DNA of 64,000 nucleotides from Flavobacteriales bacterium (GTDB taxonomy: Bacteria; Bacteroidota; Bacteroidia; Flavobacteriales_D; Crocinitomicaceae): positions 1 to 64,000 of the forward strand of contig CANHHA010000004.1 of the NCBI GenBank assembly GCA_947460825.1, read 5' to 3'. The stretch's first letter is position 1. Every line of letters begins with the position of its first letter. The position numbers were made by a program, and so were the translations under genes. Below the pieces are notes generated by a model, which was not told the DNA's origin, ran no database searches, and saw only the letters and a list, made by a program, of their open reading frames with translations. This document shows, one piece after another, positions 9,601 to 16,806 of this stretch.

Positions 9601-11160
9601 ATTGAATTCACCTTCTACGGTCGCTTTGGCATGAGGATCATCAAGTTGTATTTTACCCGATAATACTGCGCCATTTAATTCTATTTCTTTCAAGGCTACC
9701 TTATGATACACATACCCCTGGGCTTCGATTTCACTAAAATATCCAGCGCCTTTCGTTATGCTGTAGCCATCATTTAGTACGTCAAATGCAGCAAATTTAA
9801 GGGTACCATTAAGCATCCCCACTTCAGGTACTCCAAGGATTTCTCCTAATTGCAGATGGTTCAGGGCTAGCGCCACGCTATCTGGCCGCAAATTTAATAT
9901 GCCAGTATTTGTTCCCAGGACATCGAACCTCATGGGAGCACGTAAATCCAGACTTCCCTTTTCTGTCCGAATGGCAAGCGGCTGCAATATTAACATGCCT
10001 TGTTTACCATCTACTACCATATTACTGAATCGTATGGTTCCCAAACGACTAAGTTCAGAACCCAAGCTCAGTAAAGTTCCGTCGGGTAGTCTTACCTTAC
10101 CCAATTCTGCCATGTCAATGGTTGCTTGGCGAATGACTTCTCGAACCGGGTAGTCAGCGAAATCTGAAAAATTGGGTAAATCGAGGTCTCCGCGTAGGAA
10201 GGTGTTTTTTCTTAAACGCAGGTCTAGGTTCTTGATTTTAAAATGATTCACCACATTGTATAGTGTTCCGCTGAGTTTTATCTGCTCATTCATCCCCTTC
10301 ATTTCAGGAACAAAAAATGCCACATCTGCCAAATTAACGCTGCTCGGTTGAATGGCTATATTAAAAAGTACCTTATTATTAAAATCCGCTAACGCTGAAG
10401 GGTCCGAATAAGAATATCCAATTTCAGAGGCATGAATCTCGGAACGGTTTAATTTGATAAATACTTCATTTAATCTCAAGCCTGAATCACTGATTTTAAC
10501 CTTGGCCTTTAAGGCCTTAACCCAAAGCCCGGATTGATCTTTCGTATGAAAATCCTCCAAATTAAATGCTGTAATCGGACCGTCATTAAAAAAATCAGAA
10601 CCCGTTAAATTGACATGCTTGAGTGCTACGTGGTTAAAATCAAGCCCGGTTTTCATCCTTGGAATCCGAAAATCATCATACCTTAACTTGGTATCTCGCA
10701 TAGAAATTTTGCGCAATGAAACCTTAAACTTAGCCGTGGAAGTACTGGGTTCATCGGACGCAAAATAATCAGCTATAAACTGAAAATTCATGTTCCCCGT
10801 TGGATTTTCTGCATACACCCACACCTCTCCTTTGTCCAGAATAAGCTCTTTAATGGTTAAATGTTGCGCACCAAAATCTTTAACCAACACCTCTAAACTG
10901 CGAATCGATACCAAGCGTTTTTCAGATAAATCATGAATCAATACATCTTCTAGGTAAACCCGATTAAATAGCGTAACATCGACCTTGCCAATTTGCACCT
11001 TAGTTTTCCATTCCTTAGAAAAGAAATCTGTAGCCTGCTTAGCAAGATAAGATTGAAAGGACGAAGTCCGAATTAGAAAGGCGAATAGAATGACAAAAAT
11101 CAACACCCACTCAAAGAAAACCCCGAAGGTTCTGCCAAGGATTTTAATTACTTTTGTCAT
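6616..11160 (-). CDS. TamB-like translocation/assembly protein (DUF490)
   Basis: A 1514-residue AsmA-like protein. One N-terminal membrane anchor (about 14-32, FFEWVLIFVILFAFLIRTS) is followed by a long periplasmic beta-rich body, and the C-terminal DUF490/TamB domain (about 1050-1450) includes LDAYNQMRLDGGLSILPGSVYNFTMGPARKPFEIVQGTINWSG in its pattern. TamB proteins bridge inner and outer membranes and act in outer-membrane protein assembly or lipid transport; in Bacteroidota they pair with TamA/BamA-like proteins, none of which is here. The extreme C-terminus (VVKFKRKKRQTKLPP and acidic tail) is charged. It is divergent from tsaD with only 24 bp between start codons and overlaps the biotin carboxylase start by 8 bp. 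Confidence 0.9.
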   Translation of the reverse strand: MTKVIKILGRTFGVFFEWVLIFVILFAFLIRTSSFQSYLAKQATDFFSKEWKTKVQIGKVDVTLFNRVYLEDVLIHDLSEKRLVSIRSLEVLVKDFGAQHLTIKELILDKGEVWVYAENPTGNMNFQFIADYFASDEPSTSTAKFKVSLRKISMRDTKLRYDDFRIPRMKTGLDFNHVALKHVNLTGSDFFNDGPITAFNLEDFHTKDQSGLWVKALKAKVKISDSGLRLNEVFIKLNRSEIHASEIGYSYSDPSALADFNNKVLFNIAIQPSSVNLADVAFFVPEMKGMNEQIKLSGTLYNVVNHFKIKNLDLRLRKNTFLRGDLDLPNFSDFADYPVREVIRQATIDMAELGKVRLPDGTLLSLGSELSRLGTIRFSNMVVDGKQGMLILQPLAIRTEKGSLDLRAPMRFDVLGTNTGILNLRPDSVALALNHLQLGEILGVPEVGMLNGTLKFAAFDVLNDGYSITKGAGYFSEIEAQGYVYHKVALKEIELNGAVLSGKIQLDDPHAKATVEGEFNVNGLPNYRATLAVETLDLGHLGFTETKNTTLSGAFSIHMNGSSFDQFEGGLTVNQFNYEEEGKEIAIPSATLDFTHSREQELLTLRSPLADLDFNGKIDPKTIWDDVLFGISRVVPSLVQSKKPIQGTVNNEIDARLVVKNLEAVTDLFLPGLELAANTALNVKFDSDQDLFSMQLTSDRISYDSLQFEGINLQQRVNSSGVTATLLVNQFDAGDSLIFHDLDFLTTGIDGRLNSSLGWDQGRLNESLIKWKTTMLSSSDFDLLFDQSRFSINGFKWYLDAGSDLVVNDKHIQTSTFMLRSDQKNQRIEADGCLSENRNDVLSLRLTNLDLSDLSTMLNLDLELAGKVNGAIGLANPYGAPTLTSNVDVSSFFIDNEEVGDIHMDANYNDALSTVGLKGTLAYRGMKTLDFSGTYLTNVAAENLSLRLDFQNTDISFTNAFMDPDVLDKVEGKLHGFIDVKGTPDIPRLKGSLSLKDAAANFTLLGCRYTMNGKIKVEEDGFLINKLPIRDADGNVATIDGTVYHSNFSKFNYNVDVDFEEDYHHALNANPSGKIDKFMLLNTKYKEGDVYYGRAYGRGTANISGYGNIMDVSVNVKTRKGTKLVFPMYGTSELEDQSIIHFVSEDQASEVIEDRIDFTGVNLDMSFDITPDAEVRLVFNEQTQDEIKAKTEGKLNLKLDAYNQMRLDGGLSILPGSVYNFTMGPARKPFEIVQGTINWSGDVYNADLKVLTSYQVKNANMLELTPEQTDQTLAKQDAQCLLNLTGTLVKPNIAFEVSAPKASEAGKALINRINEDKDELNRQFFSLMLFSKFQPFKGTNSANESAAIDLVESQINQALSQMSKSYQVKMDLGTDNVSTSVQKSFAKDRLVVTGSFGVQNTTGSSAANGGLVGDVSIEYLVNESGTFRVNAFNRSNTNTVKENAGPFTQGAGLSYHEDFNSAKDFVLLQSFLDVFRSKENKVVKFKRKKRQTKLPPVGAPTDPAPSIENKEENE
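11149..11156 (+). promoter_or_regulatory. -7 box (TACTTTTG) for tsaD
   Basis: It matches TAnnTTTG and lies inside the first codons of tamB on the other strand. Predicted transcription would start near 11161, about 24 nt before the tsaD start. Confidence 0.45.
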
Positions 11161-11167
11161 ACGTGAG

Positions 11168-11175
11168 CAAAATTA
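11168..11175 (-). promoter_or_regulatory. -7 box (TAATTTTG) for tamB
   Basis: It matches TAnnTTTG and ends 7 nt before the tamB ATG. It lies in the tsaD leader, so the two opposite promoters face each other and predicted starts are within a few bases. Confidence 0.45.
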
Positions 11176-11184
11176 ATCATTGCA

Positions 11185-12204
11185 TTGAATAATCGCTTGA
11201 TTTTAGGAATTGAATCGTCTTGTGACGATACATCGGCTGCCGTTCTGAGAGGAACGCAAATCCTCGCGAATATAACACACACACAGTTGATTCATGAAGC
11301 ATATGGAGGCGTAGTTCCGGAATTAGCAAGCCGCGCACACATAGAGCATATTGTACCCGTAGTTAATCGGGCCATAGAAACAGCTCAAGTTTCCTTAAAA
11401 GATATTGATGCCATTGCCTTTACCCAAGGACCTGGCCTTATGGGTTCACTCGTGGTTGGGACCTCTTTTGCAAAAGGGCTCGCGCTGGCCTTAAATAAAC
11501 CCTTGATTGGGGTTCATCACATGAAGGCGCATATTTTAAGCCATTTCATCACGCATGAAGGAATGACAGCACCTACTTTTCCTTACCTATGCTTAACCGT
11601 AAGTGGTGGACATACGCAAATAGTTGTCGTTCATGATGCATTGAACATGGAAATCATAGGAAAAACAATCGATGATGCAGCAGGCGAGGCCTTTGATAAG
11701 GCCGCTAAAATGTTGGGATTACCGTATCCAGGCGGACCGCTCATTGACCACTACGGAAAGACCGGGAATCCTATGGCATTTAGCTTTGCTGAACCGAATA
11801 TTCCGGAGCTGAACTTTAGCTTTAGTGGGTTAAAAACATCGATTCTATATTTTCTTAAAAAAGAAGTCGCCAAGAATCCTGAATTCATACCAGAAAATAT
11901 AAATAACCTTTGCGCATCAATTCAGCACAGCATCACGGATATTTTAATGAAAAAACTTAAAAAAGCCCAGGAACGAACAGGAATAAAGTGCATTGCTGTG
12001 AGTGGAGGGGTATCGGTTAACAGCGAATTACGAGCCAAACTTCACGCGTGGCGAAGCGAGCAACCCGATCTTTCTGTTCACTTAGCACATCCGTCCTATT
12101 GTACGGACAATGCAGCAATGATCTCAATCGCTGGGGCATTTTTATTTGAGGCGGGCATTACCCATGACCAGCAGATATCCGCTAATGCAAAATTGCCATG
12201 GTAA
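11185..12204 (+). CDS. tsaD: tRNA N6-adenosine threonylcarbamoyltransferase TsaD
   Basis: TsaD transfers the threonylcarbamoyl group from threonylcarbamoyl-AMP to A37 of tRNAs that read ANN codons, working with TsaB and TsaE. The 339-residue protein is full length. It shows the ASKHA N-terminus ILGIESSCDDTSAAV, the metal-binding HHMKAH motif (near residue 112), the LTVSGGHTQIVV nucleotide-binding loop, and the C-terminal VSGGVSVNSELR and YCTDNAAMI motifs. The start is a TTG at 11185; no in-frame ATG precedes the essential IESSCD motif, so TTG is the only sensible choice. The small gene at 12257 follows after 52 bp on the same strand. Confidence 0.97.
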   Translation: MNNRLILGIESSCDDTSAAVLRGTQILANITHTQLIHEAYGGVVPELASRAHIEHIVPVVNRAIETAQVSLKDIDAIAFTQGPGLMGSLVVGTSFAKGLALALNKPLIGVHHMKAHILSHFITHEGMTAPTFPYLCLTVSGGHTQIVVVHDALNMEIIGKTIDDAAGEAFDKAAKMLGLPYPGGPLIDHYGKTGNPMAFSFAEPNIPELNFSFSGLKTSILYFLKKEVAKNPEFIPENINNLCASIQHSITDILMKKLKKAQERTGIKCIAVSGGVSVNSELRAKLHAWRSEQPDLSVHLAHPSYCTDNAAMISIAGAFLFEAGITHDQQISANAKLPW

Positions 12205-12256
12205 ATTTGGAAGTTTAGAAAAATTTTATAACTTCAAGGAACCAAAACTCACTACT

Positions 12257-12532
12257 ATGTTTTTAGAAATCCAAGAAATCCAAAAGGAGCAGGTCCCAAA
12301 TTGCACCTATGAAAAACTAAGCTCCATTGCACAGGAAGCTACTTTGCAGCAACTACTGCATAACGCCATGATTTTAGGAAATACCCATCAAGGTAAAGTA
12401 CAAATCATTTTTTGTGATGATGATGGATTAAAAAAGGTACACACGACCATTTGGGCCAAAGGAGAGCAGTTCATCACACTGAAAGGAGGGGCTTGGATTC
12501 CAATTTCTAAAATTGTAGATATAATTTTTTAA
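12257..12532 (+). CDS. conserved hypothetical protein, 91 residues
   Basis: A small soluble acidic protein. The start at 12257 (MFLEIQEIQK) is chosen because the frame upstream overlaps the end of tsaD and has no family-like content. The sequence has an alpha-helical first half (KLSSIAQEATLQQLLHNAMILGN) and a beta-rich second half ending in KVHTTIWAKGEQFITLKGG and WIPISKIVDIIF. That ending, with a positively charged strand followed by I-P-I-x-K-I-x-x-I, is reminiscent of small Bacteroidota proteins often found next to tsaD. I cannot assign a function. It sits 52 bp after tsaD and 9 bp before the DsbD-domain gene, so it is probably in the same transcript. Confidence 0.7.
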   Translation: MFLEIQEIQKEQVPNCTYEKLSSIAQEATLQQLLHNAMILGNTHQGKVQIIFCDDDGLKKVHTTIWAKGEQFITLKGGAWIPISKIVDIIF

Positions 12533-12541
12533 CTTAGCGGC

Positions 12542-12991
12542 ATGTGTCGTGTAGTTTATCGTACCCTTTTATTTTTTAGTTTTTTCGGTTATTTTGAGTC
12601 TTTTCAAGCACAAAACCATGTGACATGGAATGCTTCTTGGGATAAGAATTCGAAATCGGTGGTTATCAAAGGAACCATTGATCCTACGTGGCACTTGTAC
12701 TCCCCAAAAACCGACCCGAACCTTGGACCGATTGTATTAAGTGTTACGTTTGAAAAAAATAAGGGCATAAAGAAAATCGGAAGTTTAGAATTTTTAACAG
12801 CACCTGTTGCGCATCAAGATGATAATTTTGGGGGAATGGTTTACATTTGGGAGAATGTGGTAGAAATACGCCAAGCCTTTCGAATTAAGAAAGCAGGTGC
12901 ATTAAAACTCACATTAAATTACATGATTTGCGACGAAACGAAATGTATTCCTCCAATCGATGTGCCTATAACGATTCAAATTAATAACTAA
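12542..12991 (+). CDS. stand-alone DsbD N-terminal (alpha) domain protein
   Basis: A 149-residue periplasmic protein with a signal peptide (about 1-24, ending FQAQ). The mature part is a single DsbD-alpha immunoglobulin-like domain: it starts VTWNASWDKNSKSVVIKGTI, has the cap-loop type segment WHLYSPKTDPNLGP, and ends with the redox pair C130-C135 (ICDETKCIPP). In DsbD the equivalent pair hands electrons to periplasmic partners. The next gene, dsbD, carries its own version of the same domain with ICDAAGCIFPP (C135, C140), so this is a tandem paralogue. It probably acts as an extra electron shuttle or a partner for another acceptor. It is 2 bp from dsbD and surely co-transcribed. Confidence 0.85.
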   Translation: MCRVVYRTLLFFSFFGYFESFQAQNHVTWNASWDKNSKSVVIKGTIDPTWHLYSPKTDPNLGPIVLSVTFEKNKGIKKIGSLEFLTAPVAHQDDNFGGMVYIWENVVEIRQAFRIKKAGALKLTLNYMICDETKCIPPIDVPITIQINN

Positions 12992-12993
12992 CT

Positions 12994-15036
12994 ATGAGGT
13001 ATTTTTTATCTACTTGTTTGCTCCTTTTAAGCTTAGCGACATTTGCCCAAGGCTCTTGGCAAGACCATATTAAATGGAAATTTAGCCTAGAGAAAATTGA
13101 CAGCAGTCATGCGTATATCGTTGGTAAAGCGACACTTCTAAACCATTTCCATATTTTCTCGGTAAATCACGACCCCAAAAAGGCGGATTTCACGGGAACG
13201 CCTACCACCTTTGATATCAAAGCCAACAAGAATTTCAAGTTGATTGGGAAACTTAAGGACGGCAGTGCACCAAAAAAGTTTGTTGATGAATTAGGTGAAC
13301 AATTGTATTTTGAAGGAAACGCTACCTTTAAGCAACAGATTGAAATACTAAGTAACGAAGTGTTTAGCATCCCTTTCACTTATAGTTTTCAAATCTGTGA
13401 TGCAGCGGGATGTATTTTCCCGCCTGCACAAGACGTAACAGTTAAAATAACTGGCTATAAAAGTGCATTGTCTTCCGCTAATGTTCCCCAAGAAACACCA
13501 CAAGACACCAGCACAACCACTACATCTTCAGGCGACAACAATACGGGCGACACCATGGATCAAAAGGAAGAGAAAGATAAGGTGCCAAACAAACCAAATA
13601 CACTATGGTGGACGTTTTGGGCAGGATTTGGGGGCGGATTATTTGCCCTTTTAACGCCATGTATGTTTCCAATGATCCCCATGACCGTAACGTTCTTTAC
13701 AAAACAATCAAAAACACGCGCAGAAGGAATCATCAAAGCACTGGTTTATGGCGTGTCAATTGTTGTGATATATGTTACTTCGGGCATTTTATTTACGGCA
13801 GTTTTAGGAACCACCGGACTAAATGACCTATCCACCAACATATGGATGAACCTCGTGTTCTTTGCAATCTTTATGGTTTTCGCCTTCTCATTTCTTGGAG
13901 CCTTTGAAATTCAATTACCCAGCAAATGGGTCAATAAAATGGACAAGCAAGCAGATAGAGGTGGATATATTGGCATCTTCTTTATGGCTTTCACCCTTGG
14001 ATTGGTTTCTTTTTCGTGTACAGGCCCAATCATTGGAAGCCTTTTAGTTACCGCATCAACCACTGGGTCCTACCTCACCCCTGCCATGGGCATGGGTGGA
14101 TTCTCACTTGCCTTGGCTATTCCATTTACCTTATTCGCTATTTTCCCAAGTTGGTTAAACTCTCTTCCACAATCCGGAGGCTGGTTGAATTCAGTAAAAG
14201 TGGTTCTCGGGCTTCTTGAAATCGCCTTAGCGATGAAATTTTTATCTGCCGTGGATATGGCCTACCATTGGGATATCCTTAGCCGTGAATGGTTTGTCGG
14301 ATCCTGGTTTGTGATTTTCATGATCATGGGCCTTTATCTACTCGGAAAGATCCGATTCGCTCACGATTCCCCCGTAGAAAAATTAAGCGTTCCAAGGTTC
14401 ATGTTCGCGTTTGTAGCCCTAGTATTCTCTGTATACTTGTTTACCGGAATGTTTGGGCACCCATTGAAATTAATCGATGGGATTGCTCCTCCAAGAACCC
14501 ATTCAGAGGATAATTTCCGCTTTAATAACGGCGGCCTTGATACCGGGGTAAAACAAGATTCTATTACCGATAAATATTCGTCAGATATGCACCCTGTAGG
14601 CGACGGTTCCATCTTGGTGTTCCATGATTTATACAAAGGGAGAGCCTACGCTAAAGAGCGAAATCTTCCAATCCTCATGGATTTCACGGGACATGCCTGT
14701 CAAAATTGTCGGAAAACAGAATCTACCGTTTGGACCAATGACGAAATCCGTCCATTACTTCAAAAGAGTTTCGTAATTGTCTCGCTCTATGTGGATGATC
14801 ACCAACCGCTTCCTGAAAGCGAGCAGCGTTATTCCAAGGAGTTAGGCGGGAAAATTCGCGACGTTGGAAATAAATGGGCCGAGTACGAAGTAATTAATTA
14901 CAAAAGCTTCCAACAACCGCTCTATGTAGTAACGGATCATGAAGGGAAAGACCTTACAGAGAGTATTGGATATACCCCGGATATTGAAAGCTATAAGAAC
15001 TTCTTATTGAAAGGCATACGAAAATTCAACCAGTAG
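12994..15036 (+). CDS. dsbD: protein-disulfide reductase DsbD
   Basis: DsbD moves electrons from cytoplasmic thioredoxin across the inner membrane to periplasmic thiol enzymes. The 680-residue protein has the full three-part layout. A signal peptide (1-18) precedes an N-domain (20-155) with C135 and C140, and an acidic linker rich in T, S and Q follows. The eight-helix membrane domain (about 203-480) carries C223 (LTPCMFPM) and C342 (FSCTGP). The C-terminal thioredoxin-like domain (about 535-680) carries C569-QN-C572. It starts 2 bp after the separate N-domain gene and ends exactly where topB begins (TAG then ATG), suggesting translational coupling along the run tsaD to topB. Confidence 0.95.
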   Translation: MRYFLSTCLLLLSLATFAQGSWQDHIKWKFSLEKIDSSHAYIVGKATLLNHFHIFSVNHDPKKADFTGTPTTFDIKANKNFKLIGKLKDGSAPKKFVDELGEQLYFEGNATFKQQIEILSNEVFSIPFTYSFQICDAAGCIFPPAQDVTVKITGYKSALSSANVPQETPQDTSTTTTSSGDNNTGDTMDQKEEKDKVPNKPNTLWWTFWAGFGGGLFALLTPCMFPMIPMTVTFFTKQSKTRAEGIIKALVYGVSIVVIYVTSGILFTAVLGTTGLNDLSTNIWMNLVFFAIFMVFAFSFLGAFEIQLPSKWVNKMDKQADRGGYIGIFFMAFTLGLVSFSCTGPIIGSLLVTASTTGSYLTPAMGMGGFSLALAIPFTLFAIFPSWLNSLPQSGGWLNSVKVVLGLLEIALAMKFLSAVDMAYHWDILSREWFVGSWFVIFMIMGLYLLGKIRFAHDSPVEKLSVPRFMFAFVALVFSVYLFTGMFGHPLKLIDGIAPPRTHSEDNFRFNNGGLDTGVKQDSITDKYSSDMHPVGDGSILVFHDLYKGRAYAKERNLPILMDFTGHACQNCRKTESTVWTNDEIRPLLQKSFVIVSLYVDDHQPLPESEQRYSKELGGKIRDVGNKWAEYEVINYKSFQQPLYVVTDHEGKDLTESIGYTPDIESYKNFLLKGIRKFNQ

Positions 15037-16806
15037 ATGAAACTGTGTATTGCGGAAAAACCGAGTGTCGCACGAGATTTAGCTCAAATCCTTGGCGCAT
15101 CCACTCGGAAAGAGGGGTATTTTGAAGGAAATGGATATTGGGTGAGTTGGACCTTTGGTCATTTGTGTACGCTGAAAGAACCTGAAGATTATAACCCAAA
15201 CTGGAAACAGTGGCGGGTTGAGGATTTACCCATTTCCCCTGAACAATTTGGCATTAAAGTAATCAAAGACGAAGGGGTACAACGACAGTTCAATGTGCTC
15301 AAATCCCTGGTAGCACAATGTGAAGAAGTGATCAATTGCGGGGATGCGGGACAAGAAGGTGAATTGATTCAACGCTGGGTACTCTTGAAAGCAGGGTGTA
15401 AAGTTCCAGTAAAGCGCTTATGGATTTCTTCCCTTACGGATGAAGCTATTAAAGAAGGTTTTTCTAAGCTTAAAAATGGCGAGGAATTCGATAATTTGTT
15501 TGCCGCAGGAAATTCACGTGCCATCGGCGATTGGATGCTAGGCATTAATGGAACAAGACTCTACACCAAAAAATTTGCGCCGGCAAAAATGACATTATCC
15601 GTTGGTAGAGTGCAAACCCCTACCCTCGCCATGATTGTGCATCGGCAAAAGGAAATCAATGCATTCAAATCCGAAACCTACTGGGAACTTAAAACGATAT
15701 ACCGAGAAACAGAGTTCCTTTGTCAAATTGATCGATTACAGTCAGAGGAAAAAGCCAAGAAAGGCGTAGCATATTTGAAAGATAAACCCTTTAAAATCAC
15801 CTCTTTTGAACAAAAGGAAGGGAAAGAAGGAAATCCGAGATTGTACGACTTAACTTCATTGCAAGTAGAGGGAAACAAGCGTTATGGTTTCAGCGCCGAT
15901 GAAACGCTTAAGTGTGTTCAAAGCCTTTACGAGAAAAAACTGGTAACCTACCCACGGGTTGACACCACCTACCTCACAGAAGATCTTCACCCCAAAATAC
16001 CCAATGTATTAAAAGGGCTAAGAGATTATAGTAGATTTACTGAATCTTTGTTGGAAAAGCCCATTCCTAAAACAAAGGCTATTTTCGACAACAGCAAGGT
16101 AACCGACCACCACGCTATTATTCCTACGGGAATTATCCCTTCAGGAATTTCTCCCGATGAACATAAAATATATGACTTAATCGCTCGTCGGTTAATTGCG
16201 GCTTTTTATCCGGAATGTAAGGTTTCGAATACCACCGTAATGGGTCAAGTAGATCAATTAGCATTTAAAGTAACCGGGAAGCAGGTTTTAGATAAAGGTT
16301 GGCGTGTGGTTTATGAAGACCTCGATCAAAAAGTCGAGAAAAAAGGGGAGTCTGAAGATAAAATCTTACCCCTATTTACCGAAGGCGAAGAAGGTCCGCA
16401 TGAACCCTTTATGCATCAAGGCAAAACCTCTGCCCCAAAACCCTATACGGAAGCAACGCTCCTCAGAGCCATGGAAACCGCTGGGAAACTGGTTGAGGAT
16501 GAGGAAATGCGTGAATTAATGAAGGAAAACGGTATTGGAAGACCCTCTACCCGCTCCGCCATTATTGAAACCTTATTCAAACGGAAGTACATCGAGAAAA
16601 AGAAAAAGAATCTCATTGCAACCGATACTGGCATGCATTTAATTGACACCATTAAAAACGACCTGCTTAAAAGCCCTGAACTGACTGGTCAATGGGAACA
16701 TAAGTTACGACAAATGGAACGTGGACTTTACGACCCAAAGCAATTCAAAGCAGAGCTTTTTCAAATGGTCCGAGAATTAACGGACGAAGTAATCTTTGGG
16801 AATTAA
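15037..16806 (+). CDS. topB: DNA topoisomerase III (type IA)
   Basis: This type IA topoisomerase breaks and rejoins one DNA strand and resolves recombination or replication intermediates. The 589-residue protein starts MKLCIAEKPSVARDLAQILGA, the TopB Toprim signature, with the acidic CGDAGQEGELIQRW motif (about residues 102-115). The catalytic tyrosine lies in KKLVTYPRVDTTYL (about residue 307). The conserved ENGIGRPSTRSAIIETL is near residue 498. It ends soon after the core at KQFKAELFQMV, so it lacks the C-terminal zinc-ribbon extension that lengthens many TopB proteins of Bacteroidota to about 700 residues. The ATG follows the dsbD stop without a gap. Its TAA overlaps the stop of the convergent protease gene. 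Confidence 0.93.
   Translation: MKLCIAEKPSVARDLAQILGASTRKEGYFEGNGYWVSWTFGHLCTLKEPEDYNPNWKQWRVEDLPISPEQFGIKVIKDEGVQRQFNVLKSLVAQCEEVINCGDAGQEGELIQRWVLLKAGCKVPVKRLWISSLTDEAIKEGFSKLKNGEEFDNLFAAGNSRAIGDWMLGINGTRLYTKKFAPAKMTLSVGRVQTPTLAMIVHRQKEINAFKSETYWELKTIYRETEFLCQIDRLQSEEKAKKGVAYLKDKPFKITSFEQKEGKEGNPRLYDLTSLQVEGNKRYGFSADETLKCVQSLYEKKLVTYPRVDTTYLTEDLHPKIPNVLKGLRDYSRFTESLLEKPIPKTKAIFDNSKVTDHHAIIPTGIIPSGISPDEHKIYDLIARRLIAAFYPECKVSNTTVMGQVDQLAFKVTGKQVLDKGWRVVYEDLDQKVEKKGESEDKILPLFTEGEEGPHEPFMHQGKTSAPKPYTEATLLRAMETAGKLVEDEEMRELMKENGIGRPSTRSAIIETLFKRKYIEKKKKNLIATDTGMHLIDTIKNDLLKSPELTGQWEHKLRQMERGLYDPKQFKAELFQMVRELTDEVIFGN

Noticed and set aside
12146-12256. N-terminal extension of the small gene after tsaD
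   Set aside because: It overlaps the tsaD 3' end and has no family-like sequence; the ATG at 12257 is better.
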